Assembly: GCA_036493595.1 (NCBI GenBank)
Contig: DASXPN010000063.1
Location: 1 to 64,000 of the forward strand
Direction: 5' to 3'
Length of the DNA stretch: 64,000 nt
From: DATAES01 sp036493595
GTDB taxonomy: Bacteria > Actinomycetota > Acidimicrobiia > Acidimicrobiales > JACDCH01
Shown here one piece after another: positions 42,701 through 49,728 of the stretch. The notes under the pieces were generated by a model. It had not been told where the DNA came from. It saw only the letters and a program-made list of their open reading frames with translations, and did not search any database. Every line of letters starts with the position of its first letter. Within the stretch, counting starts at the first letter, position 1. The position numbers were made by a program, and so were the translations under genes.

Positions 42701-43190
42701 CGGCGCCGTCGCGCAGACGCGGCCCGACCGTCTCGCCGGCATCGTGACCGGCGTGCAGGCGCCGGCCTTGCCGGGGATGTCGGAGCGGGAGGCGTCCAAC
42801 GCCGACCTGTGGTCGACCGGTATCTCACCCGACGGCCATCCGACCCGGTTCGAGCGGCCGCGCCTCGATGCACTCGGTGTCACCCCGGCGTCGGGTCTCG
42901 CCGCCGTCGACGACGGCGAGAAGGTGCTCGTCGCCGGGATCGTGACCCATCGCCAGCGTCCGGCTACCGCGGCCGGCATCACCTTCGTGAACCTCGAGGA
43001 CGAGACCGGACTCATCAACGTCGTGTGCTCGCGAGGCTGTTGGACGCGGTACCGGCGAGTGGTCGGTTCGTGTCCCGCGCTGCTCATACGCGGTCGGTTG
43101 GAGAAACAGGAGGGGGTGATCAACGTCAATGCCGAGCGCATCGACCCATTGCCTGTGCGCGCGACTACCAAGAGTCGCGACTTCCGCTGA
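39744..43190 (+). CDS. dnaE2: error-prone DNA polymerase III alpha subunit DnaE2
   Basis: A 1148-residue C-family polymerase. After a ~70-residue N-terminal extension the PHP domain begins YAELHCHSNFSFLDGASHPEEL. The catalytic palm has GRGSAANSAVCYALGIT and the acidic PDIDIDIESTRREEAI. GFPESHSVSFAYLVYASSWLK and a C-terminal OB-type segment (FVNLEDETGLINVV) follow. DnaE2 is the SOS-induced mutagenic polymerase acting with ImuA' and ImuB. The start GTG 39744 sits right after the LexA box; longer readings run through that site. The N-terminal extension contains four SDxR repeats and basic residues. Confidence 0.94.
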   Translation: MGFNNPAMPWSELERRLSDKRSDNRSDKRSDDRPSSDRIAGRPSNVPASANGGDSPAWSRKRQPFEPRVQRRHGSVPYAELHCHSNFSFLDGASHPEELVEEAARLGLEALALIDHDGFYGVVRFAEAAREVGMPTVFGAELSFELRKPQNGEADPEGHHLVVVARDPQGYARLARTISGAQLRGREKGKPLYSMSELAQLHGGHWLVLTGCRKGMVPGALVRDGPAAAARALADLVAVFGKDNVAVELWDHGDPLDSARNDALIQIAARAGVECVATNNVHYAQQSQRPLATALAAVRARRSLDELDGWLPAASIAHLRAGFEQQHVFRRYPGVVERAAALGLECAFDLHLVAPNLPPYPCPDGLDEMQYLRRLTEQGAARRYGGRGDPSTAKAYAQIDHELALIDSLGFPGYFLIVWDIVEFCRRANIYCQGRGSAANSAVCYALGITNADAVALGLLFERFLSPERDGPPDIDIDIESTRREEAIQYVYERYDREHAAQVANVITYRAKSSIRDMAKALGYSTGQQDAWSKQADPWGPLDTTIKQQQHEHQIPTPVLELARQVEHFPRHLGIHSGGMVICDRPIVEVCPIEWGRFTGRNGTGEEPIRSVLQWDKDDCAAAGLVKFDLLGLGMLSALHYTLDFVHEHRRTNGDDPIGLATVPQDDAVYDMLCRADSVGVFQVESRAQMATLPRLKPRCFYDLVVEVALIRPGPIQGGSVHPYIRRRNGTEPVTYLHPLLEPVLKKTLGVPLFQEQLMQIAIEIAGFTPGEADQLRQAMASKRSRERMERIRQRLYDGMAERGVVGDIADQMWDKLSAFANYGFPESHSVSFAYLVYASSWLKRFYPASFCAGLLNAQPMGFYSPHSLVQDARRHGVEVRTPDLNESGAKATLEIEPGMDLAPASHDAPPAVWGKAGPIVRLGIGSVRGIGEELAAEIASGRPYDSMEDLARRVPSLSLPQLEAMATAGAFGCFDLARREALWSVGAVAQTRPDRLAGIVTGVQAPALPGMSEREASNADLWSTGISPDGHPTRFERPRLDALGVTPASGLAAVDDGEKVLVAGIVTHRQRPATAAGITFVNLEDETGLINVVCSRGCWTRYRRVVGSCPALLIRGRLEKQEGVINVNAERIDPLPVRATTKSRDFR
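39795..39842 (+). repeat. 12-bp tandem repeat (x4) in dnaE2 N-terminal extension
   Basis: Four units of TCYGACRAWCGS encode SDKR, SDNR, SDKR and SDDR. It lies in a non-conserved leader ahead of the PHP domain. Confidence 0.8.
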
Positions 43191-43194
43191 CATA

Positions 43195-43221
43195 GGCGAC
43201 GCTCTGTGACGGTGCGTCGCC
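43195..43221 (+). terminator. hairpin after dnaE2
   Basis: GGCGACGC and GCGTCGCC pair around an 11-nt loop, 4 bp past the dnaE2 stop. There is no clear T-run. Confidence 0.55.
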
Positions 43222-43308
43222 GCGCCGTGACCAAAACGTCAATGGCCCATTTGGCCGAAGAAAACAGTCATGGGCGGCTTGCCGGTTCCCTGCCATCCTT
43301 GCCGCACC

Positions 43309-43677
43309 ATGACAATCGCGACCCTCATCGTCGACGACCACGACGACGTTCGCCTCTTGCTGCGCCTGGTGCTCGAAGCATCGGACTCCATCGAGGTCGT
43401 TGGCGAGGCCGCCAACGGCCAGGAAGCACTCGACCGCTATCGCGATCTGCATCCGGCCGTCATCGTCCTCGACGAGATGATGCCGGGCATGAGCGGGCTC
43501 GAGGTGGTGCGCGCCCTGCACGAGCGCGGCGACGAACCCCGTGTCGTGCTGTGCTCCGCCCATCTCGACCGCCAGGTCCTCGCCCAAGCCAGCATGCTCG
43601 GCATCGACCGTTGCATCTCGAAGGCCCACATGGAAGACACGGTGGTGGCAGTGAAGGACCTCGCCGAGACGGGCTGA
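43309..43677 (+). CDS. single-domain response regulator (REC only)
   Basis: A 122-residue receiver domain: TLIVDDHDDVRLLLRLVLE with the acidic pocket, VIVLDEMMPGMSGLEVVRAL with the phospho-acceptor Asp (near residue 54), VVLCSAHLD at strand 4 and DRCISKAHMED with the conserved Lys. No output domain follows, so it probably acts by protein contact like CheY or Spo0F. No histidine kinase is in the window. ATG 43309 is preferred over an upstream start because it begins directly at the first strand. Confidence 0.9.
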   Translation: MTIATLIVDDHDDVRLLLRLVLEASDSIEVVGEAANGQEALDRYRDLHPAVIVLDEMMPGMSGLEVVRALHERGDEPRVVLCSAHLDRQVLAQASMLGIDRCISKAHMEDTVVAVKDLAETG

Positions 43678-43697
43678 GCCCGTTTGCGCCGCCTCGA

Positions 43698-44087
43698 CTA
43701 CGAGTCGAGTGGCGCGAGCTGAGAGAAGTCGACGAACGCTCGTTGTGACGTGATGCGGGCATCGTCGTCGAAGGTCATGACATCGATCACGCTCATGCCC
43801 ATCTTCGAACCACCGACCGTCACGACGATGTCGAACGTGAACGACGCCTCGGCGCCGCACACGATCGGCGCACCGGAGATGCTGGCCTGTATGGCGTCCG
43901 CGCTGCTGCGACTCTGGTCGTAGAACGTGCCGATCTCGTCGTGACCCCGCTTCGGCGGACTGCCGACGGGATCCTCCATGGTCGCATCCGCGGTGAAACA
44001 GCCGAGCCAAGTGGCTCGATCGTCGTTGCTGAACGCCTCCACGTAGCGGTGGATCGTGCCGGCGATCGCGGTCGTGAGGTCGGCCAT
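43698..44087 (-). CDS. NTF2-like/SnoaL-type nuclear-transport-factor fold protein
   Basis: A 129-residue protein: IAGTIHRYVEAFSNDDRATWLGCFTADATMEDPVGSP, then a strand-rich C-terminal part (FTFDIVVTVGGSKMGMSVIDVMTFDDDARI). This is the ketosteroid-isomerase-like NTF2 fold, with catalytic or ligand-binding roles that vary widely. Substrate unknown. ATG 44087; it converges on the response regulator gene and diverges from the channel-like gene. Confidence 0.8.
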   Translation of the reverse strand: MADLTTAIAGTIHRYVEAFSNDDRATWLGCFTADATMEDPVGSPPKRGHDEIGTFYDQSRSSADAIQASISGAPIVCGAEASFTFDIVVTVGGSKMGMSVIDVMTFDDDARITSQRAFVDFSQLAPLDS

Positions 44088-44125
44088 CGCCGCACAGTAA
44101 CCGGGAGTCCATAGGCTCCTCGCCC

Positions 44126-45214
44126 GTGACGACGGTCGGGCGGGCGCTGGCATTCATCGGCGGCGGCACGGTCGTCATCGCGGTGTTGCTGTCCGCCGTA
44201 CGCACCGTCGTACTGCCGCGGGGCGAGCCCGTGTTACTCACGAGATGGGTCTTCGTGTCGCTGCGCAGCGTGTTCAACGCGTGGGCTCGCCGGGCCAGCA
44301 CCTACGAGCAACGTGATCGCACGATGGCGATGTTCTCGCCGATCGCACTCATCCTCTTGCCGGGCGCGTGGATCGCGCTCGTGATCGTCGGCTTCACGGC
44401 CATCCAATGGGGCCTCGGTGTCGATCCGTTGCGCGAGGCCTTCTACCTCTCGGGCTCGTCGGTGTTGACGCTCGGGCTCGACACACCACCGTCATTCGCC
44501 ACTCATGTCGCAACCTTCGTGGAAGCGACGCTCGGTCTGGGTCTCATCGCCCTGCTCATCAGCTACCTGCCCTCGATCTACAGCGCGTTCCAGCGGCGCG
44601 AGCTGCTCGTCGCCCGCCTCGCGACACGCGCCGGTGAGCCGCCCCGGGCCATCGAGATGATCAACCGCCATCACGCGCTGGCGCGGCTCGACGCGATGGA
44701 CGACCTGTGGGACGAGTGGGAGACGTGGTTTGCGGACGTGGAGGAGACCCACACGTCGCAACCGTCGCTGGTGTTCTTCCGTTCGATCAGCCACAACCGT
44801 TCGTGGGTGACCGCCGCCGGGGTGGTGCTGGACTCCGCCGCGTTCCGCTCCTCGACGCTGAACCTGCCCGCAAACCCGCAAGCGCAGCTCTGCATCCGAT
44901 CGGGCTACCTCGCGTTGCGCCGCATCGCCGACTACTTCTCGATCGAGTACGACCACGATCCCGCGCCCGACGACCCCATCAGCATCGACCGGAGCGAGTT
45001 CCTCGTGGCGTACGAAGAGCTCGCGTCGTTCGGTGTGCCGGTCCGCCCGAACCGCGAAGCGTGCTGGCGGGACTTCCAAGGTTGGCGGGTCAACTACGAC
45101 ACCGTGCTCCTCGGATTGGCCGGATTGACGATGGCGCCCTACGCGCCATGGGTCAGCGACCGGTCGCTGCGGTACCACCGACCACCGCTGACCCGGCGAG
45201 GCCGGCGCAAGTAG
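44126..45214 (+). CDS. potassium-channel-like membrane protein with long cytosolic tail
   Basis: A 362-residue protein. Helices occur at LAFIGGGTVVIAVLLSAVRTVV (~8-28), FSPIALILLPGAWIALVIVGF (~72-92) and VATFVEATLGLGLIALLISYL (~128-148). Between the last two lies FYLSGSSVLTLGLD, a pore-loop-like stretch close to the TxGxG type of K+ channels. About 200 soluble residues follow. I infer an ion channel or channel-like sensor, not a proven one. GTG 44126 start. A Ser/Thr kinase follows 94 bp later. Confidence 0.65.
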   Translation: MTTVGRALAFIGGGTVVIAVLLSAVRTVVLPRGEPVLLTRWVFVSLRSVFNAWARRASTYEQRDRTMAMFSPIALILLPGAWIALVIVGFTAIQWGLGVDPLREAFYLSGSSVLTLGLDTPPSFATHVATFVEATLGLGLIALLISYLPSIYSAFQRRELLVARLATRAGEPPRAIEMINRHHALARLDAMDDLWDEWETWFADVEETHTSQPSLVFFRSISHNRSWVTAAGVVLDSAAFRSSTLNLPANPQAQLCIRSGYLALRRIADYFSIEYDHDPAPDDPISIDRSEFLVAYEELASFGVPVRPNREACWRDFQGWRVNYDTVLLGLAGLTMAPYAPWVSDRSLRYHRPPLTRRGRRK

Positions 45215-45308
45215 CGACCGCATCCACCGCCCGCTGGCAGCGGCGGCACGCTGTCGCGAAGTGGCGGCCTTCGGGTTGCGCGGCGGCGTCGGCGGGTAGA
45301 CCGCCAAG

Positions 45309-46529
45309 GTGCTGGCGACGGACACATTGATCGGTGGCCGGTACTTGCTGGGGCCGATGCTCGGGCGGGGCGGGGTTGCGGACGTCTATCGGGCCGAGGA
45401 TCTCGGTAGCCACGAACAAGTCGCGGTCAAGGTCTTGCGGGACGCGGAGGCCACCGACGTGCGGCGGTTCGAGCGCGAGGCCAGGGCACTCGAGCGCGTC
45501 GACCATCCCGCCGTCGTCCGGCTGAGGGACGAAGGCGAACACGAAGGGACGCCGTTCCTCGTTCTCGACCTCGTCGACGGCGAGCCGCTGTCGCGGCTGC
45601 TGGACCAAGGACGCCTCGAAGAGGAGTACGTCGCGCGGTTGGGCGCGTCGATGGCCGGCGCGCTGGCGCAGGCCCACGAGCTCGGCATCGTCCACCGTGA
45701 CGTCAAACCCGGCAACGTGCTCGTGAGCCGCGAGGGAAGCTTCCTGCTGTCCGACTTCGGCATCGCCCGTCTGGTCGACACAGCCGCCATCACGTCGATC
45801 ACCGACACCGGCTTGGTGATCGGGACGGCTGCCTACCTGTCGCCCGAGCAGGTGCGGGGCGAAGGTGCAGGACCGGAAGCAGACGTGTACTCGCTCGGGC
45901 TCGTGATGATCGAAGGGCTCAACGGGCAACGGGCCTTCGAAGGAACGCCCACCGAAGCGGCCCTGGCCCGCCTCGAGAGCTCGCCCGCCATCCCGCCGGC
46001 CGCGCCGTGGTTGTCGTCGCTGCTCGCGTCGATGACGGCGACCGACGCGCGCCGTCGCCCGACCGCGGCGACGGTCGCCGACGCGTGTGAACGGCGTCAG
46101 CCGGTCGCGGACGAGCCGACCATCGTCGCGGACCACACGGCCGTGCTGCCGATCGTGGCGCCCGCGATGGCGGCCACACTGTCGCCGGCGCCGCCCTCGA
46201 TGTCACCGCCGCCGATGTCACGGCCGCCGATGTCACGGCCGCCGGCGCGGTATCCCGGTCGACGGGGCCGAGGCGCGCTCCTGGCCGCGCTCGCGGCAGC
46301 CGCGATCGTGCTGGCCCTGGTGCTCTTCGCCGTCAGTGGAACGAGCCAAACCCCGTCGAGTGGCGATGCGCCGACGCCGTCGACGTCCGCCGCGACGTCG
46401 CCGGCCACGAACAGCGGTACGTCCGTGGCCACGACCTCCACTGCGCCGATCACCCTGCCCGGTGTCGGTCCTGTGCGAGTGCCGACTCCGGGCGGGAAGG
46501 ACAAACACGGTCACGGCCCCGGCGGTTGA
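45309..46529 (+). CDS. PknB-like serine/threonine protein kinase
   Basis: A 406-residue Hanks-type kinase. The glycine loop LGRGGVADVY, Lys41 in VAVKVL, the catalytic HRDVKPGN (129-136) and SDFGIAR (Asp149) are intact, with GTAAYLSPEQVRGEG as the activation/P+1 segment. After the kinase domain (~11-265) comes a Pro-rich stretch, one membrane helix (about 325-345) and a short Ser/Thr/Pro-rich exterior part without PASTA repeats. It senses or transduces cell-envelope signals; targets unknown. GTG start. Confidence 0.93.
   Translation: MLATDTLIGGRYLLGPMLGRGGVADVYRAEDLGSHEQVAVKVLRDAEATDVRRFEREARALERVDHPAVVRLRDEGEHEGTPFLVLDLVDGEPLSRLLDQGRLEEEYVARLGASMAGALAQAHELGIVHRDVKPGNVLVSREGSFLLSDFGIARLVDTAAITSITDTGLVIGTAAYLSPEQVRGEGAGPEADVYSLGLVMIEGLNGQRAFEGTPTEAALARLESSPAIPPAAPWLSSLLASMTATDARRRPTAATVADACERRQPVADEPTIVADHTAVLPIVAPAMAATLSPAPPSMSPPPMSRPPMSRPPARYPGRRGRGALLAALAAAAIVLALVLFAVSGTSQTPSSGDAPTPSTSAATSPATNSGTSVATTSTAPITLPGVGPVRVPTPGGKDKHGHGPGG
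46196..46240 (+). repeat. 15-bp tandem repeat in kinase juxtamembrane region
   Basis: GCCGATGTCACGGCC occurs exactly at 46211-46225 and 46226-46240, preceded by a diverged unit (46196-46210). It encodes MSPPPMSRPPMSRPP in the proline-rich linker. Confidence 0.75.
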
Positions 46530-46536
46530 CCCCGGC

Positions 46537-47178
46537 CTAGCTGCCGCCGGCCAGTAGCACCGCGGCGAGCACGATCACGACGACGGTCATGTTGTAGGCG
46601 AGATGGGCACGCGTGCTCTCGAGCATCGCGGCGCCCGGATCGTGCGTGCGCTTGTACGCACGCATGTACCACCACGTGAAGTACCAGCCGCCGATGCTGA
46701 GCCCGAGCGCGGCACCGATGGGGATGCCGATGATTGCGTGCGCGAGCCCGAACTGCACACCCTTACCCATCCGCTGCAACCCGGTTCGTTTCTCCGATCC
46801 GAAGCGGAAGATCTGCTCCTCGGTCTCGGCGAACAGTGGCAGCGCAGGAATCAGCATCACCAGGAACACGAGCGGGATCAGCCATTCGAGCGCGGTACCC
46901 GCCGTGCGGTCGGTCGTGCCGGTCACCGGATTGCCGATGCCGCCGAGCGCCGTCCACCAGCCGAAGTCGAGCCCGGGAATCTGAACGAGCAACACGACCG
47001 CGACGACCACGGCCGTGAGCACGGGCACCGCCAACACGAAGTGGCGCGGTCGCAGCCCGCGCATGATCCCCACCACATGCCGCCGGCCGTTGCCGCTGAG
47101 CGCGATGCGTGTGCCGCCCGCGATGCGGACTCCGATGAACGCAAGCACCGCGATCGTCAGGACGTCGAACGCCGACAC
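46537..47178 (-). CDS. CPBP-like intramembrane protease candidate
   Basis: A 213-residue membrane protein with about five helices. Three short motifs fit the CPBP (CAAX/bacteriocin-processing) pattern: EEQIFR (EExxxR), FGLAH (FxxxH) and HLAYN (HxxxN). The first two are only ~20 residues apart, closer than usual, so the assignment is tentative. Start GTG 47178, 19 bp from the divergent acylphosphatase gene. It converges with the Ser/Thr kinase gene, 7 bp apart. Confidence 0.6.
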   Translation of the reverse strand: MSAFDVLTIAVLAFIGVRIAGGTRIALSGNGRRHVVGIMRGLRPRHFVLAVPVLTAVVVAVVLLVQIPGLDFGWWTALGGIGNPVTGTTDRTAGTALEWLIPLVFLVMLIPALPLFAETEEQIFRFGSEKRTGLQRMGKGVQFGLAHAIIGIPIGAALGLSIGGWYFTWWYMRAYKRTHDPGAAMLESTRAHLAYNMTVVVIVLAAVLLAGGS

Positions 47179-47197
47179 GCCGGTAGGTTCGCACCTC

Positions 47198-47473
47198 GTG
47201 GAACAGGACGTGCGCAGCCGCATCGTCGTCGACGGTCGCGTACAGGGAGTCTGGTTCCGCGCCAGCGCGGATCGGGAGGCGGCGATCCTGGGCCTGAGCG
47301 GATCGGCCACGAACCTTCCGGACGGTCGCGTGGAGTTGGTCGTCGAAGGTCCCGCGGACGCGGTAGGGCGGTTCGTGGCGTGGGCGCGCGTCGGTCCGCC
47401 CCGCGCCGTCGTCACTCGACTCGAGGTGCACGACGAGCCGCCCACGGGCGGCCGCGGTTTCAGGGTGCGGTGA
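47198..47473 (+). CDS. acyP: acylphosphatase
   Basis: A 91-residue acylphosphatase that hydrolyses carboxyl-phosphate bonds such as acetyl phosphate. The phosphate loop VDGRVQGVWFRASAD supplies the catalytic Arg, and ATNLPDGRVELVVEG the catalytic Asn. A start at GTG 47198 gives normal length. Its stop directly abuts that of the convergent PEBP gene (47474). Confidence 0.93.
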   Translation: MEQDVRSRIVVDGRVQGVWFRASADREAAILGLSGSATNLPDGRVELVVEGPADAVGRFVAWARVGPPRAVVTRLEVHDEPPTGGRGFRVR

Positions 47474-48109
47474 TCAACCGGCGCGCTGGTAGGTGCCGGT
47501 CAAGGTCGCGACGACTGCCTGCGTCTGCTGGATCGTCGTCAGCGCGGCGGGGTCGGCCTCACCGTTGGTCAGTCCGGTCGCCGTCGTGAAGGCATAGAGC
47601 GTGAACACGTAGTGGTGTGGTGGGCCCTTGGGTGGACACGGCCCGGTCCAGCCGATGGTGCTCGCGCCGTTCATCGCCTGCACCGCACCGTCGGGTACCG
47701 ATCCCGCCGCGATGGCCTGGACGCTCGGGTCGATGCCCCCGATGACCCAGTGCACGAAGCCGTTGGCATCGGGGTCGATCACGGTGATGGCCAGCTCGAC
47801 CGTCCCGACCGGCACCGAACCCCACGCCAGCGGAGGCGACACGCCTTGGCCGTCACACGTGTGCACGACGGGGATGGCCGCGCCCGACGCGAAGGCGGGG
47901 CTGGTCAACGTGAACGCGGTGGCCGAACCCGTCCCAGATCCCGCCGGGCCGGCGACCTGGTCCGCGCCGGTGGTGGCCGCGGTCGGTGGCGGTGGCGCGC
48001 TTGCGCCCGGCGCCGGCGCCCGCAACGTTCTCCCGTCGCTCGCGCAAGCGGCCAGCAACGCGCACGCGCACACGAAGCCCACGAAGTACGCGCCCACTCT
48101 TCGGTTCAT
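47474..48109 (-). CDS. YbhB/YbcL (PEBP-like) lipoprotein
   Basis: A 211-residue protein: lipoprotein signal with Cys22 (CALLAACAS), a Pro/Ala-rich linker, then a phosphatidylethanolamine-binding-protein fold (FTLTSPAFASGAAIPVVHTCDGQGVSPPLAW; LAITVIDPDANGFVHWVIGGI; GWTGPCPPKGPPHHYVFTLYA). The anion-binding His and Asp residues are conserved. Ligand or target protein unknown. It overlaps the upstream DUF885 gene by 4 nt (ATGA). Confidence 0.9.
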   Translation of the reverse strand: MNRRVGAYFVGFVCACALLAACASDGRTLRAPAPGASAPPPPTAATTGADQVAGPAGSGTGSATAFTLTSPAFASGAAIPVVHTCDGQGVSPPLAWGSVPVGTVELAITVIDPDANGFVHWVIGGIDPSVQAIAAGSVPDGAVQAMNGASTIGWTGPCPPKGPPHHYVFTLYAFTTATGLTNGEADPAALTTIQQTQAVVATLTGTYQRAG

Positions 48110-49713
48110 CCGAACAACGACCGTCCTGCGAGCTGGATGGGCATGGCACCGGATCCGGCCAGCCGGTCGTGGAAGCCGCGCAGATCCCCACCCTCGGCCA
48201 GCCATCGCTCCCGCAGGCGCTCGATCTCCAACGAACCGGTGAGGTACGAGGCGGCCTGTGTCGGCCACGCGCAATAACGAGTGACCTCGACTCGAGCGAC
48301 GGCCATGGTCAGCGGCGAGTTCGCGTGCATGTAGTCGACTGCCTCGTCGAACGTCATGTCGCCGCAGTGCAGGCTCGTGTCGGCCACGATGCGCGCCGCG
48401 CGGAAGATGCGGGCGGCGAGATGGCACAGATCCTGCGCGGGATCGGAGAAGAAGCCTTGCTCGCGCATCATGCGCTCGGCGTACAGCGCCCAACCTTCGA
48501 CGAAGTACGACGTCGTGATCAACCGACGCAGAGGAGGTGCCGCCGCTTGCAACCACGCGAAATGCCAGTGATGGCCGGGATACGCCTCGTGGACGCTCGT
48601 CGTCGCCATGTTGGCGAAGCTGTTGTCGGCCAGTCGCTCGGCGAGATCCTCTGCGGATGTGCCGTCCGGGGGATAGGGCACGTTGAACCGCCCCTCGAGC
48701 CCGGATCGCATCGCCGGTGGCTGGAAGTACGACGCGACCGCCAGCACCGGACGCTGGAACGGCGGAGACGGTTCCACCGTGCAGCTCTCGCCTTCGGGGA
48801 ACGAGACCAACTCGTGCTCGTGCAGGAACGCGCGGGCCGCCTCGGTCCAGTGTTCGTAGCCGTCGCGCATCTCGTCCGGCGTCATGGGTCGATCACCGTT
48901 GACGGTGTCGAGCCGGGTGCGCCAGTCGTCGTCGCCCCACGCGTCGCGACACAACGCACGCATCTCCTCCTCGAGCGCAGCATGCTGCTCGCGGCCGCGC
49001 TCGCAAAGCGACGCAGCGTCGTCGGGTAGCAACTCCTTGTCGCGTAGCAACGCCGAGTAGCGGTCCTCGCCGAGGGCCCAATCACCGGTTGCCTTCTCTG
49101 CGAGATCCTCGAGGAACGAGGCGAACGACTCGTACGCGGCGGCCGCGGCGCGCCCGGCTTCGGCCACCAGCGCGCGGCCTCGGTCGTCCTCCACCTCCGG
49201 CGGAAGCAGGTCGCGGCAATACACGATCGCGGCGCGGCACTGACCGAGGGCTCGGCGTACGAGCAGCGGACTGGCGAGCGACGGGTCGAGATTGGCTCGT
49301 CCTTCGTCGAGGAGACGCTCGACCCCGTCGAGCCGGGCGACGGCCGCGCTCACCAACTCCGGCTCCGGATGCAGCCGGCGGGTGAACAGCGAGAACACGC
49401 CCATCAGCCCCGCGGCTACGTACGAGTCGGGATCGCGTCGCCAACGCACCCAATCCCGCGTGATCGCCGCGCCGCGCAGCTCGCTCTGCACGAGGTCGCG
49501 GTCGATCTGTTGATCCGGCGTCAACTCGTCGTCCCTGAGCGCGCCGAACTTCGCGGCCCAATCGTCCTGTGCGTCGTCACGCCGGGCCCATCCGTCGGCT
49601 GACAGGTCGGGTAGCCGGTCGTCGCGCCCGTCGGCGCCATGGAAGCTGGCCACCGTGGGTGACTCGTCGAACATCCACTCGAGGTAGCCGTCGATCAACT
49701 CGTCGATGCGCAT
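48106..49713 (-). CDS. DUF885 family zinc metallopeptidase-like protein
   Basis: A 535-residue protein of the DUF885 family. The gluzincin-like HEAYPGHHWHF motif (HExxxxHH) is near residue 370, followed by YFVEGWALYAERMM, the downstream Glu ligand, and MAVARVEVTRYCAWPTQAASYLTG. It probably hydrolyses peptides; the substrate is unknown and no signal sequence is seen. It precedes the PEBP lipoprotein with a 4-nt overlap, hinting at functional coupling. Confidence 0.88.
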   Translation of the reverse strand: MRIDELIDGYLEWMFDESPTVASFHGADGRDDRLPDLSADGWARRDDAQDDWAAKFGALRDDELTPDQQIDRDLVQSELRGAAITRDWVRWRRDPDSYVAAGLMGVFSLFTRRLHPEPELVSAAVARLDGVERLLDEGRANLDPSLASPLLVRRALGQCRAAIVYCRDLLPPEVEDDRGRALVAEAGRAAAAAYESFASFLEDLAEKATGDWALGEDRYSALLRDKELLPDDAASLCERGREQHAALEEEMRALCRDAWGDDDWRTRLDTVNGDRPMTPDEMRDGYEHWTEAARAFLHEHELVSFPEGESCTVEPSPPFQRPVLAVASYFQPPAMRSGLEGRFNVPYPPDGTSAEDLAERLADNSFANMATTSVHEAYPGHHWHFAWLQAAAPPLRRLITTSYFVEGWALYAERMMREQGFFSDPAQDLCHLAARIFRAARIVADTSLHCGDMTFDEAVDYMHANSPLTMAVARVEVTRYCAWPTQAASYLTGSLEIERLRERWLAEGGDLRGFHDRLAGSGAMPIQLAGRSLFG

Positions 49714-49728
49714 ACGTGAGTGCTTACC

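Noticed and set aside
35055..43190. Mobile-element origin of the DyP-amidohydrolase pair
   Set aside because: No transposase, integrase, terminal inverted repeats or target-site duplication was seen; the insertion idea stays only a comparison question.
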